NCBI RefSeq assembly: GCF_014898815.1
Contig: NW_026515547.1
Span: forward strand, 956,589-1,020,588
Reading direction: 5' to 3'
DNA: 64,000 nucleotides
Source of the DNA: Panonychus citri
Lineage: Eukaryota > Arthropoda > Arachnida > Trombidiformes > Tetranychidae
Position numbers and translations under genes: made by a program. Positions 34,273 to 47,090 of this stretch are shown here, one piece after another (the first letter of the stretch is position 1; each line of letters starts with the position of its first letter). Under the pieces are notes generated by a model. That model did not search any database. It saw only the letters and a program-made list of their open reading frames with translations, and was not told the origin of the DNA.

Positions 34273-37058
34273 ATGGAAAGAGCCTTAAAACTTTTTAATA
34301 GAATTAGTCACCCATATACTACCTGGATGTCACTCAGAGTTGACCCCGAAGCTCACCTGGATGCGATCTTCATTGATCTATATCATCAATGCTCAAAAGC
34401 CACCCCCAATTCAGTATTTACGTTAGAATTGATTGAAAATTTGACACTTTTACCAATCCATCAACGTCGGGAACTTGTTAACAGGATTCGTGAAGGATGT
34501 GCACCACTTTTCTTGGCCTCTCTCCATGGTAATGTTGAAATGGTTGAATATTTGATCGTCCAATGTGGTGCTGATGTTGAATTACGTGGTGTTTATGAAG
34601 GCAGGGATGATCGAACTCACCATTTTGTTACACCCTTATGGTGCGCTGCTATTTCGGGCTGGCTTGATGTGGTCAAGTGTCTAGTAAAACACGGAGCCAA
34701 CATCAATTCAGTTTCTGATACTGGTTCAACTCCAGTTAGATCAGCATGTTATATGACTCACATTGAGATTGTTAAATTTTTAATTGAAAGTGGTGCTGAC
34801 ATATTTAGAGCCAATCATTCTGGTGGAACGTGTTTAATTAACTCTGTTCAATCCATCCAATTGTGCCGATTACTTTTAAGCTATGGAGTTGAAGTTAATG
34901 CCTATGATATACAAGGAGAAACGGCTCTTCATTATGCTATTCAAGAACGTAATTTTGGTACGGTTGTTTTACTAATCGATTATGGAGCCGATGTAACAAT
35001 TAAATCAAAGCATGGTAATGATGCACTTCAACTTGCCTGTCTCAAAATGGCTACACGAATTGTCAGTTATCTATTAGCAATTCGTAATTATTCAGATGAA
35101 AGGATTGCCGAAGCTCACGAATTACTTGGTGCAACCTTTCTGGACACTCGACTTGATCTCCAAGCAACCCTTTCATGTTGGGCTAAAGCTCTGGCCATAC
35201 GAAATAAAGATCCTTTCAATCCGATTGTTAAAAGAAAAGTACCTCCTAAAACTGCCTATTCTTTTGCTACGGAATTTGAGACTCTCGAAGAATTAGAAAA
35301 TTTTGCCCACGATATGGATTCGATTAAAACTCAATCGTTGCTCATCTTTGAAAGGATTTTGGGCCCTTTCCACCGAGACATGATTTCAAAATTGTTCCTT
35401 CGAGCGGCAGCTTATGCAGATAGTTTACAGTATCAACGAGGTGTCGACGTTTGGAAATATGCTTTAAGCCTTAAGATTGAAAAAGATACGATACTTGATC
35501 ATGAAACATGTTATTCTTTTGAAGGATTGGTTCGTCTTTTTCTCGATTTTCACAATAAAACCATTTCTGGTTATCATAAGGAGTATCCATTGTTTGAGGA
35601 TGTATTTGACACACTTCGACTGCTAGTCACTGATTTACGTCCTGTCATGAGATTATTAACCATTCGACCAATTTTCAAGAAACAACAGGATAGTTTTGAT
35701 TTGTGTTTAAAGGTAATTTAGTTAATTTCTCATTGTTCCATCTCCTCTGTCCTTTCCATTAATACAACATAATTACGAGAATACGTAAAGAGATTAATAG
35801 TATTTATCTCAGACTGTTAACAGGATTTACTTCAAAAAAAAACACTCAATTAACTTGTTGTTGTTATTGTTTTCCTCTTTTTATCATCCATTGTAATATC
35901 ATCTTACTTGTTGTTGTTAAGATGAAGATCCATTTTCATATCTCTTTCAATTTTCCTAAAGTCTATTCATCATTTCACTTTCATCTTTCATCTTTTATTT
36001 TTCCATATTCCTTTTCTTATTAATATCTTGATAATTGTTTAGAAGAATTGATTTGATATTGATTATGTTAAGATTGAGAAAAGAAAGTGATTTGTTGATT
36101 ATAATTTAATATTCCTCTTCAATTCGATCATCTTGTTGTTAGGTAACTAATTACTACGCAATAACCAGAACAAAGTGAATATCTATCTCCTTTCATCTTC
36201 CTCTTTCTTTCTTTCTTTCTTTCTTTCTCTCTCTCTTCTTTTCCATCCTCTAACTAGTGATAACTTGGCATCATCTTCAAAGATTAGTCATTATCGTTCT
36301 TGTATATTCTGTTATTACTGAATATCTTTCATCAATCTTACACATTGATAAACATAATATTCATCTTAATAGTTATACTTAATATTTTCAAAATAATCTT
36401 ACTGTCAATTCGTATGGTTGATTCAAGAATTTGGTTAACCTTGTTGACTGTTGACTATTTTGATGACCTTTTACCTTTTCTTTTTTTAACATTTTGATTT
36501 AATTTTTCTTTCTTTCTTGATTATTATCTGTAGAGTATCACCCACTTGATGCATATCCTTCTTGTTATCAAAAAAGACGCTTCTCAAGACCATTTGATGC
36601 GTAAATTAATCGCTGAATTGGTCCGAATTGACCCACGAGACTCTAATGATAATGCACTTCTTCACCTTGTCATCTCCAAGAACAACAAATTGGAACAAAG
36701 TTACGTCACTGTAAATAATATATTCCCAAGTCCTGAAATAACTCGATTACTTTTGGAATGTGGTGCCAAGGTCGATACCGTGAATAATGAAGGATGTACA
36801 CCTTTACACATCGCCTGTCTCAAGTTTCATTACAATATCAAAGTTCGAGACATTTTATTTGAATATGGTGCTCACATTTGTCGTGCCAATTCAAGGGGCA
36901 CTCGACCTTATAAGCTACTCTTTCGCACGGATCCATCATTTAACCTTCTCCCATTTACTTCACTTCGTTGTTTAGCAGCTAGAAAAATCATCGAAAATAG
37001 AATACCTTATCAAGGTGTTTTACCATTAATTCTGGAAGATTTTCTCAGCATTCATTAA
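34273..37058 (+). CDS. FEM1: FEM1-family ankyrin-repeat protein (CUL2 E3 substrate receptor)
   Basis: FEM1 proteins are substrate receptors of CUL2 ubiquitin ligases that read C-terminal degrons. Two exons: 34273-35712 and 36534-37058, joined in phase 0; 654 aa (human paralogues are about 617-669). N-terminal ankyrin repeats run from about residue 75 to 275, with APLFLASLHGNVEMVEYLI, TPLWCAAISGWLDVVKCLV and ETALHYAIQERNF. Then come the diagnostic AHELLGATFLDTR, FERILGPFHRDM and AAYADSLQYQRGVDVWKYAL. The second exon has two more ankyrin repeats (EGCTPLHIACLKFH) and the family end LRCLAARKIIENRIPYQG to LEDFLSIH. It resembles FEM1A/C slightly more than FEM1B, but the subtype is not settled. The intron is about 820 nt. 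Confidence 0.92.
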
Positions 37059-40000
37059 CGTAATTAACGAAAATAGAAAAAAAAAGAGAGACGAAGAGAG
37101 ATGAAAAACAAGAAAGAGTCAAGTCATTATCCATCAAAGAAAACATTATTTCCTCCACTCTCTCACTTTCTCCCTCTCTCTATATTTCTTCACCATTATC
37201 ATTACTCTCATCATCATATTATCATCATAAACAACACTGTCACTCACATCATCATCATCATCATCTCTGTCATCATCACCAATGTGACTGCAAGAAAAAA
37301 AAGTTTTACCAAAAAAAAAGCTAACCAACAATACACACACCAAGATCTTCACAAACCTAAACACTTTTAATATTGAGATATTATTAATTTATGTTCCAAT
37401 TTTGATGTTCTTGTCATCATCTCTTTTCAATTATCATCATCATCATCGTCGTCGTCGTCACATCATCCATACTATTGTTATTATTATCTAATTGTTTTAA
37501 GCTAACTGACCATTTCCATTAACAGGGTTTATAATGTATCGTCTTGACTTTTATCATTTAGTTAATTGCCATCAATTAACAAGAGAATGTATTTTTAATG
37601 CATAATTTAATATGTGTGTATGTAAATGAAGGTTTGTCTTTAAAATTCAACCTTATAAACAATCAAATATCAATGGAAAGACAAAAAAGAAAGGTAATTT
37701 AATTAATGATAAAATTATTTCTTAATCAAGTAAATCATGACGATTAAAGATCACAATGATGATGACGATGCTGCCATTGATTGATGGATGATTACAACAA
37801 CACTCAATACATTTGATCAACTTTTGTTTTCTTGCAAAAACCAATTAACAAACCTGAACCTCTGATTGAATCAAATTAAATCAACAATTGAAAAAAAGAA
37901 AATTAAAAAATTATTTCATTTATTTCATTTATTTAGTGTAAAAATTAAAATCTCATTTCGATTATCATTTATTTTCATTCATTTTCATCGTTTTAACAAT
38001 TAACTATATTTTTTTATTTAATCAGTTGACAAAACAATCGAGTATAAATACTTGAGGACATTGATCTTGATACGACTGGTTGATTGTCGTTAATTGTAAT
38101 TTACAGTAAATGTTATTCACTTTCAATTAGCAAACAATTTAACACTTAATCATTTACTTTCTCTCTCTCTCCTCTTGATTAACAATCTGATTGTTTAACC
38201 AAACGAAGCTTCAATTTGATTTATTGTAGTAACGACGATCCTTTAACTGTTTCAGTTGAATGAATTTCAGTTTCGTTTTCATTTCTCAATCGTAACAATT
38301 AAAATTTGTACCATGAAAATAATCAACTAATTGATAGTTAACCAAATTAGTTGATTGTAATTTTTTTCCTCATTCAAAATTAAACTTGATAACTCGGAAG
38401 TAATTTAGTAAAGGTCATATTAAAGTCATCGATTCAAGTGAGTTATCATATAATAATAGATACTAGATTATTATTATATAATATTACACATATAATAATT
38501 TGTTAATCAAATCAATAGATTGTTCAACTTATTTTCAAATTGTAACAATCAACGAGGAAACAATCAAATAATATTACATGTTATCAGAATTAATTATCTC
38601 TTTGTGATTCATTTTAATGATTGTCACTTTGTTTTCATTTTTCAAGTGATAAGTACATTTAAAAGATGACAAATTGATTGTGATACAATTAAAAATGATT
38701 TGAGATAAATATAAAAGAGATTGAAAACAATCAGTTAATTGTTGAAACGTCATTGAAACAAATCATGTTACCTTTTTTCACTTTTTTTTAATTATTATCA
38801 TCAGAAAATAAAAATAATAAAAAATAAAAAAGTGTAAGCATGGATTAGGTTTGAACGGAATTCATTTTAAATTTTGATTGATTTGAGCAACGAATCAAAT
38901 GATCAGTTGGAGTAATTAAGCAATAGGATAAGAAGCGCAAAAATTGATTTAATTAACTTGATCATAATTTCATGATAAACTGAATATTAACTTACTTGTT
39001 AGTCAATATACTAACATGGAGAAATCTATTAATAATATCAACCTCAAGGTTGATTCAATAACTTATAGTAATTTAATATTGTAATAATTACTCAATAATT
39101 TCTTAAAATAAAAGTTGACCATATCGACAATTAACCATATTCAATTTATAATATTTCAATACATTAGATAAATGATGATTAGATAATTAATTAGATCTAA
39201 TTGTTGATATATACTTTTGATTGAGATATTAAATCATCGAATATGTATAATCAATACTAGATAAATTATCTTTCGGTGATATAACTAAAGTCATAGGATT
39301 CATTGTTCAGATAAATTGAATTGAAACATGTTAAAAACTCCAACAATTGACAATTAGATTGAATCAATATTTTAGTAAATTGTGGAGAGAATCGCTTCTC
39401 GTGCCTTGATTACTACCAATGGCTCTCTTTCTAAATAAATCACTCTCTCTACCTCTAGTTTCTTATTTTACACCCAAGCATATTGGTTGAACGATGTTCA
39501 TTCTTGAAATGGAGTAATATTAATAATTAAGAAAACATATTAATAAGTTTCAATATGTTAATCAGAAGACTCGATTGCGAGATTTCAACGAAAGTTGTTT
39601 TATTAGTAGCTGTAATTTTTGCCTACGAACCAATTTCGCGTGATAATCATAAAGGTAGATAAAGTTTCGAGTAACCGTAGATTGAAACTCCTTAAAAGTC
39701 ATTTGATGATTTTCTAGAAAAATAATTCGACACATTGAATAAGAAGATACTGCAAGAACAATCGGAATCAGCTCAATATATTTAAATCTATCGAAGAAAA
39801 ATTCGAGCATAAAGCTGATTTTTTTTGGCTTACGATTCAAGCTGCACTTAAATGTGTTTGTACAAATTGGGTTAGGCTAGGTCTTCACTATTAAGGGTCA
39901 TTATAGTCAAAAGAAGGCCTGGAGGGCCGGAGACAGTTAAACTGAACCTCAAGACGAAAAAAATTAGCTGGCGTTGAGCTGACAAACACTCATATCGTCT

Positions 40001-40455
40001 TACCTAATTTGAATAATAAAACTACATACTATTAGATGATAGTCCAAGAGGTCAGTTTCAGCGGTGAGATATTCCAATTCTTCAAGCTCATGATCGTTTA
40101 GAAGAGGTTGAATATTTTTATATTGAAACAATTGCTTCATCCGTTTTCTTTCAATTTTTCAATCTAAGCAACGACTGAAACGTCCCATGTAAACCTTGTT
40201 ATTCCCACTAGAGACTATTATGTGAAACCACCAAGAACAATTGAGATCAGATTCATCAGATTCTAGAGAAAGTCAAAGAACTATTATTTATCGAAAGATA
40301 TGTCTACTTGTGTATGCTTTTATTTTATTAATTGTAAAAATTCAATTATCATTATATCAATAGTATCAATGAAATTTTAGTATTCAGATTGGATAAAATA
40401 AGAAATGTTATTATTTATATTCAAAGAAAAATTCTCAAATTTTATTTTAAAAAGA
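37059..40455. other. Intergenic, no confident gene
   Basis: About 3.4 kb, AT-rich. It has ATC/GTC triplet runs near 37430-37462. A TATA-like GTATAAATACTTGAGG near 38041-38056 is followed by sequence resembling 44296-44400. An unassigned minus-strand open frame lies at 39562-39840. The block 39870-40260 is less AT-rich and may be a transposon remnant; no protein was recognised in it. Confidence 0.5.
39562..39840 (-). CDS. Unrecognised 92-aa open frame
   Basis: Begins at an ATG, basic, with one hydrophobic stretch (IELIPIVLAVSSYSMC). No family was recognised. The sequence just beyond its stop (TATTAATAAGTTTCAATATG) recurs with one difference near 44268-44289, suggesting a repeat or decayed element. 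It could be chance or a pseudogene fragment. Confidence 0.2.
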   Translation of the reverse strand: MNRKPKKISFMLEFFFDRFKYIELIPIVLAVSSYSMCRIIFLENHQMTFKEFQSTVTRNFIYLYDYHAKLVRRQKLQLLIKQLSLKSRNRVF

Positions 40456-41589
40456 TTAGAGTTTTGGTAAACCAGCGACAACATCATCTTCGATGCCACA
40501 TTCGTTATTTCCTCGTCGAATCTTGAAGTAACCTAAAAGGAAAATTCGTTAGTTTGGTTTATAATAATAATAATGATCTCTTTTTTTCTATCTGAACGAA
40601 CCTTTGTCACCCCAATAATCATTCCATGAATTGGCTACCAACCAATAATCTGTACCATTTTCGGTACCCCAACCGATGATCTTGATTGCATGGCCACCAA
40701 GGGAATCATAAGTAGTTCGTTGGTAAACACCCGATTTATAATTAGGAAAATCAGCATAAACAGTGAAATCAGCTGAAACTGGACCATTGGTCATTATCTC
40801 CTTCATGATTTGCTTCTGATCGTATCCGACTGCATAAGGTTCTTGTCCGTAATACTTATCTTGTTCCCAAGTTTTCCCATACCCGGCAACACACTCCTTC
40901 TTACACTCGGGAGCGGGAAGATAAGTATCAGGACAAGTAGGTAAAGGTCCTTTAATATGATGCTCACAAGGTGGTAAAGTGTAAGGTGAACATCCACCAC
41001 CCTGATATAATCCTCCAGATACAATACCCTCTTCTTGGTAAATACCATAGACACTCTCAGGCCAACCTCCTTGACAACCATCACCATAACAAGTGACCAT
41101 TTGTTGGGTTGATAAAAGGACATCAATTGACCCATGGATACAAAGACGATCGCTCATGGCTTCGATAGCTGAGAAAACCCAACATGATCCACAGTTACCT
41201 TGATCTCGAATGGTAGTTAATGAAGTACAATTGGGCCATTTTGTTCGTGAATCGAAACTTTCTGGTAAATCATTCGTATTACGATGGTGAATATATCTCA
41301 ATGGTCTTTTAGATGCTTTGTTGGATCTCGAGGGGACACCGAGAAGACGCTTGACCGCATTTAATGAAACTCCATCGAAATTTTGACCAGCCTAAATCGG
41401 AACAACAATAACATTAAACAATAGAAATCATTCAAATCTATGATATTAACAATTTACCTTCCATGTAGTTCCAAGAGAGTTAATCTGATTGATCATCTCG
41501 TCGGATAATGGATGAAGACCATTGTCAACATATCGACGAGAGCCATAAACAAAACAGATCAAAGTGAAAAAAATTATTATCGTTTTCAT
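40456..41589 (-). CDS. CTSB: Cathepsin B-like cysteine protease
   Basis: Secreted or lysosomal papain-family protease (C1A), in mites mainly digestive. Exons (minus strand): 41458-41589, 40602-41391 and 40456-40532, in phase, 332 aa. Signal peptide MKTIIIFFTLICFVYG; propeptide with the cathepsin B WKAGQNF motif spanning the first splice site; mature start near LPESFDSR. Catalytic Cys114 in DQGNCGSCW with the oxyanion Gln108, His in GGHAIKIIGWG and Asn in ANSWNDYWG. The occluding loop carries paired histidines (CEHHIKG), so dipeptidyl carboxypeptidase activity is expected. Ends GNNECGIEDDVVAGLPKL. All residues needed for activity are present. Confidence 0.95.
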
Positions 41590-41644
41590 GTTGACTCAAT
41601 TCAGTCAGAAACTTAACTTGTCAAATAGTTAGTAATTGTTGGCG

Positions 41645-41651
41645 TTTTATA
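41645..41651 (-). promoter_or_regulatory. TATA box of cathepsin B gene
   Basis: TATAAAA on the minus strand about 56 nt before the ATG, in GTATAAAACGCC. It fits a strongly transcribed gut gene. Confidence 0.6.
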
Positions 41652-42381
41652 CTGGTTTCAACTCAATTCAATGAATCTTGTGACTTTAATTATGTCACCA
41701 AAAAGACTATCTATTATTAAATTATATCAATACCATTCGACGATTCGACTTCGATATCAACTGTTTATCTTTACAATGACATCTACTAATTGTTATTAAT
41801 TTCATAATCACAAGTTGATTTGATCAAGTTTAGGGCTTCATTTAAAAGATTAAAACAAATTATCAACCATTAGGATTAATTGATTAAAGATAACAGTTGA
41901 TGTCATTATGATAATTATTTTCTATTGATTGATTCAAGTCAGCACTGGATTATTATTAATACTTGATAGCTTATAATACTTTCGATGTATAATATAATCC
42001 AATAGAAAGATAAATTTTAAATGGTGATTTTCTGATAATCATAATCCAATTTATCAATAATTAACTAGCAGGTAGCAAGTTAATCTAAGTTGTGTTGATC
42101 AACTTGAAGGTGTTTTTATTGGTTATGGTTATTTGTTTTGGAAAACAGTTAGTTAACTGACTGTCAATATTTTCACAGATTATTATGTATTAATTACTGT
42201 AAAATCTTTGTTACAATTATAATGATTGTTTCAAAACAAACTTGTATCGATCTCTTCATTATAATGATCAGTTTACCTTGAACTCAGAAAAAATTATGAG
42301 AAAACAATTGGATTCATTTGCAATGGATTTTATTGATTTCAACTCATTTCATTGAGTATAAAGAGATACATTTTCGTTTAA
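41652..42381. other. Spacer between cathepsin B and legumain genes
   Basis: AT-rich. It holds upstream sequence of the cathepsin gene and the legumain 3' UTR. No other gene seen. Confidence 0.5.
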
Positions 42382-43737
42382 TTAGACAATTGCTTGGAAT
42401 TGATTGTTGGCGAAATGTTTTTTGCAAGATTTTTCCAAAGTTTGTAAGAAAATTTTGAGAGTAGATTCGTTGAATTTGTTTTCCTCGACGAGATTGACAA
42501 AAGTGTACATATATTTGAGGACATCAGAGTTGACACCAATGTTAAGGCAACTTGAATGGAATTGTTTGACTACCTTATCGTAAGTTTTGTGGTCAACTAA
42601 AGGTTTTCGTGTATTGTAAACTCGGTCAACATTTGGACAGAAACCAGCTGAGCAAAGGCTTTGAATTACCTTTGAAAGGGATTTTTTAAGGTATTTTCGG
42701 GCAGCGATAACTTTAGATAATTGTTTCTTATGAATAGCGACTTGACTAGCATCATTAGAACTGATGATCTTTGAACGAAGTGAATGAAGAGGAATATCTC
42801 GACTGTTAACTTGACCTGAAGCTGGAACGGGTTCATTTGCAATGTTGTTTGTTGATGCAGATTCACCTTGGAATTCACCAACATCTAAACTGCTCAAAGA
42901 TTTTTGTCCATATTCTTGTGGGTGAGAAGATGGAGTATTTTTGACGACATTCTTGAATTGTTGTTCGAGAGTTTCAGTCTTGAGATCTTGTTTGTCAGAA
43001 TCTTGTAACCATGCGACTGAATATTCATCCCCAAGGCAAGTACCACTAAGAGGACCCTCAACATCACAATAGACACCATAACTTGACTCTTCGGGATTTG
43101 AGGCAGTTGTTACGAAGATGTTGAGATTATCAGCAAGTATTTTATCGAAGATCGAACCAGCTTCACAAGCTTCAACGTAGAAAGTAAGTTTACCGTAGAG
43201 TTGATTTTTATTCATGTAAACCAAGGCATCATTAAGATCTTGCGATGACAAGTATTCTGAGGGCATACCAAGAATACCAGCACCACCATGATCAGAGAAA
43301 TAGATGAAGACGTGATCATTTGGTCCAGTGGTCAGAACTTTTTTACCTTTGGCAGCCAATTCCTTGTCTCCCTTAAGAGCTCCCAAAAAGTTAGCGACAT
43401 TAACATCTTTTCCAGTGTAGTCTTTTGCAACACCTTCGTAAACATCAGGTCCATTTGGAATATTATAAATCTTTCCTGGGAATGGATTCTCTCTATTATT
43501 TGCAATATCATCGTACATGAAGACGATAATGTTTTCAGCGGGGACACCATGGTTTCTCAAGACATGATAAGCGTGGCAAATGTCGGCTTGATGACGATAG
43601 TTGTAGAACTCATTGGAACCAGCAATCAGAACTGCTTGAATGTTGTAAGTTCCATTGACGGCGTTCAATTGGTCAACCAAAGGACTGGAAGATCCTAAGG
43701 TGAAAAGTATGGCAAACAAGGTGAAAAAGGATAACAT
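42382..43737 (-). CDS. LGMN: Legumain (asparaginyl endopeptidase, C13)
   Basis: Cysteine protease that cuts after Asn, known to process cathepsin zymogens and used by mites in digestion. Single exon, 451 aa. Signal peptide at about 1-18; catalytic domain begins QAVLIAGSNEFYNYRHQADICHAY; His150 in YFSDHGGAG and Cys191 in VEACEAGS; SSYGVYCD forms part of the substrate pocket. The usual aromatic residue before AVLIAGS is Gln here. The C-terminal stabilisation/pro-domain (about 300-451) has four cysteines, as in the family. Intact and probably active. It lies in the same orientation as the cathepsin B gene, about 790 nt upstream of that gene's start. Confidence 0.95.
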   Translation of the reverse strand: MLSFFTLFAILFTLGSSSPLVDQLNAVNGTYNIQAVLIAGSNEFYNYRHQADICHAYHVLRNHGVPAENIIVFMYDDIANNRENPFPGKIYNIPNGPDVYEGVAKDYTGKDVNVANFLGALKGDKELAAKGKKVLTTGPNDHVFIYFSDHGGAGILGMPSEYLSSQDLNDALVYMNKNQLYGKLTFYVEACEAGSIFDKILADNLNIFVTTASNPEESSYGVYCDVEGPLSGTCLGDEYSVAWLQDSDKQDLKTETLEQQFKNVVKNTPSSHPQEYGQKSLSSLDVGEFQGESASTNNIANEPVPASGQVNSRDIPLHSLRSKIISSNDASQVAIHKKQLSKVIAARKYLKKSLSKVIQSLCSAGFCPNVDRVYNTRKPLVDHKTYDKVVKQFHSSCLNIGVNSDVLKYMYTFVNLVEENKFNESTLKIFLQTLEKSCKKHFANNQFQAIV

Positions 43738-43792
43738 GATTTCTCGTGTAAACTAATAATACGAATGATCCTCTTGTGTTTGCTATTGTCTC

Positions 43793-43801
43793 TTTTATAT
43801 A
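43793..43801 (-). promoter_or_regulatory. TATA box of legumain gene
   Basis: TATATAAAA on the minus strand about 56 nt before the ATG, nearly the same distance as in the cathepsin B gene. Confidence 0.6.
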
Positions 43802-46800
43802 TGTTTCAAATAATCTAAGTTACATAATCCACTAGGATTAGGCAAGAGATTAACTTTGTTTTTATCGATAATTCCCAATAAAAACAATACCATTATTATG
43901 ACAACATAATTTTATCAAAGTAATGGGAACGTGTTATATTGTAAATCATATGTTTTTCATTATCGATAATTACTCAGCGATTAACCAGTAAGGATAAAAC
44001 AATCATTATAATTCACTGATTCATGATAGTTAATTATCTCAATCACCACGTCAATACATGCATGGTAGGTGTTATGAGAATTCACCAGGAAACCTATCGA
44101 GATAATGCTTTGTTTGAGGTCAGGTCATTCTCGAACTAGAATTCGACACATACTATTAGTTCAGTGTATTTCTAATTAGCCATTGATCTGAAAATTTTGG
44201 GCACTTTTTGTATGTTTATATTATTATTATCCTCAACTCGATTAGTAAGAAAAACTTTATCAACTTTAAGATATTAATAAGTTTGAATATGTAAGTGCAT
44301 TGATCTTGTTGTGTTATTAATGGTTGGGTTGATATCGTTGATTGTCATCTAATTGCTGTTTACAGTTGATGTTAATAACTTTCATCTAATTGTAAACTGT
44401 TAATTAACTTAGACAGTTCGTTCAGTGATTAAAGCCAAAATTAATTGGCAACTGTTGAGATCGATGTCAACATATTCATTTGAATCAATATTTCCAAGAA
44501 ATTAAGAATCAAAATCAGTTTGATTGTGGCAATGATATTTATTTCACTAATCACCAATAAAACATTATCAAACTTTCATGTTAATTTGTTACAATTAACA
44601 ACGTGATCAGTTGATTAACTGTTCTGATTAGCGAAATAGTTTATCAATGATTGTTTTCAATCTAATTTGTTTTTAACTAAAAGTGAATCAATTGTTTTGG
44701 ATCAATTGATTAATTGTTCTGTTATTATTATTAATATTTAACAATTAATTGCAAAAGGAAGCAAACTCTTGGACAATCAGAGTTAATTGTTTCTTGTCTC
44801 ATTGTCTAATTGTTTACATTATTGTTTCCTTATTCAATGAAAGTTAATCATAATTGAAGGTTGATAATAAACAACAATTAACTGTTATTCCCACTGATTT
44901 AAAATGATTACCATATATATTGTTAATTGAAAAGTTGATTGTTGTTTATAATTTGATAATTTTTGGCAGCACAATTAAGGTAAATAACATTGGATTATCA
45001 TCAATATGATTTATAAATGACATTCATCATGGTTAAATTGTTGCCAAGAAAATTAAGTTGAAAAAACTTAATTATCATAATAAATTGTAGTCAAGTTCAT
45101 TGTCATCAATGATATTTTTTCATTCACTTTTAATTGTTACTTTCCTGGTTTAAAAAAAACGTTAATTGTTGAGCTAATCAACATCGTTAACTTAATTGAA
45201 TCAACTGTTGAAACTAGTAAACAATTATTATCAAGTGTCCAATACTCTTGAAGATTAACAATCAAACTGATTCTGTAACAATTAATTGATTGTTAATTGT
45301 AAATATAATTTAATTGTCTCAAGAGTTTATTGTACATTTTGAATTGCTTTTTTCCCCTTAACAATTAATTAATTGATAGCTTGTGTGGATTAATAAAGTA
45401 ATTAATACGCTGACGTTAATTGTTGTTGTATTGTATGATAAATATAAGTGTTAAAATTGATAACAATTTATCAATCGTATTAATAATAATTAAATTTAAT
45501 CAGTGATGAGAAATTCTAATTGTTACCGAGGTTGATGATCGTTTTGTGATGTTTTAATTTAAGTTAATTGAAAAACTTTTCCTACAATTAAAAAAAAACT
45601 TCAACGTACTTGAAAATATTGAGTAAGAATCTTACAATTAACAAATTTCTAGAAAGAAACATTATCGAGGCTAATTGCTGATTAACTTTTCTTTTAATTG
45701 TCCAAGGTTAATCAGTTATATTCGTAACTGTAATCATTTGATTACTATTTTAGAAACTATTAAAACATATCATGTTATTTATAGTAAATTAATTTACAAG
45801 TAAATTTAAAATTAGAAATTTATATTTAGCAATTAAACTAAATTAACAAATCATTATGATTATTATTAATACAATTTGGTTAACAACAAGAGGCTTACAC
45901 AGTTGCATTGATGTTTAATTATCAATATTAATCTGCTCAGCTGATTAGATGGATTAACTGATTAGCTTAATTGTTATTTACTTTTCCATTTCGATTAATA
46001 TTTGAATTCGATAAAGCTGATGATTAGTTAATTATACAACTATTTATCCTTATGCTTTTAAGGATGTTTGCTAATTGTTTGTTAAATTTAAATTGTTTAT
46101 TTTAACCAATTTCACTTTTACGTAAACTTTTAATCAACTAAATCATCATTCAAAATTCATATACACATACACACACTTGATAACCTTGATTGTTGAAAGT
46201 TAAACAAGTAATCAACAAACAGAAACATTAAATTGTTACTAATCTTTTAGTCTCTTTTTCCCCTTTTAATTAATCAACCAACTAACTGGCTAATCAACTC
46301 AATTTGTGAAGGTTATTTAGTTTAATTTAGTTGATTACTTGACAACTAATATGATGGATTAACTTGATTGTATTAATCTATTGAGTATGAAAGAAACAAA
46401 TTAAATAAGATTTTTTTTTATCAATAATCTGATTCTAATAATGAAGACAAATGAATTAAAAAAAAAGTTGATAAGTTGATTTGATTCAAGGTTTTTAACT
46501 TAACAATTAACTGTCAGTGATTAATTTTGATTTGAATGGTTTTGGCAATAATCTAATCAAAAATTTAATTGAAGTGTTTAGAGAGTTAATCAAACATTTA
46601 GTGACTTCAAAATAACATTCAATTAATCAATGGAGCGAGATAGTAATCAAAGTTAATTGTTAACTATTTTTGATTCAGTTGAAAATTTAATTACTTTTCA
46701 AATTACAATAAAAAACCAAATCACGTAACTAGCAGCGCCATCTTGTAGACACATAGGTAGCTAGAGTTGCCTTTTACCGGTAAATTTGATTTCTGATTAA

Positions 46801-47090
46801 ATTGTTTTCAATGAGACAAAATTGAATTAAATGTTGAAGATATAATCAATTTAATGCAGAAATTATCTGAGTGAATTCATATTTCCGTTTCCGTGATTAA
46901 AAACAGAATGAGAAAATTTTACATTTCCGTTAATTGGGTTGAAATTAATATCGGAAAACTTTTTTCGTTGGTTATGATTTACATTTCCGTTTGAATGTGA
47001 AAGCTAATTTTCAGGTAAATAATTAATTCAATAATGTTTTACATCATTGTAAATTGAGATTAAATTGTTCAATAAATAGTTAATAATAAC
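43802..47090. other. Long AT-rich intergenic region
   Basis: About 3.3 kb with many TTAATTG-type stretches and no open frame of note. It holds copy 2 of the 32-nt dispersed repeat (44224-44255) and a segment (44268-44400) resembling parts of 38050-38150 and 39536-39557. GCAGCGCCATCTTG at 46732-46745 lies upstream of the DUOXA gene. Confidence 0.5.
44224..44255 (+). repeat. Dispersed 32-nt repeat, copy 2
   Basis: Differs at one position from 24597-24628; core TCCTCAACTCGATTAGTAAG. Confidence 0.5.

Noticed and set aside
37101..37370. His/Ile-rich 89-codon frame after FEM1
   Set aside because: Composed of simple ATC/TCA repeats in the FEM1 3' region; not protein-like.
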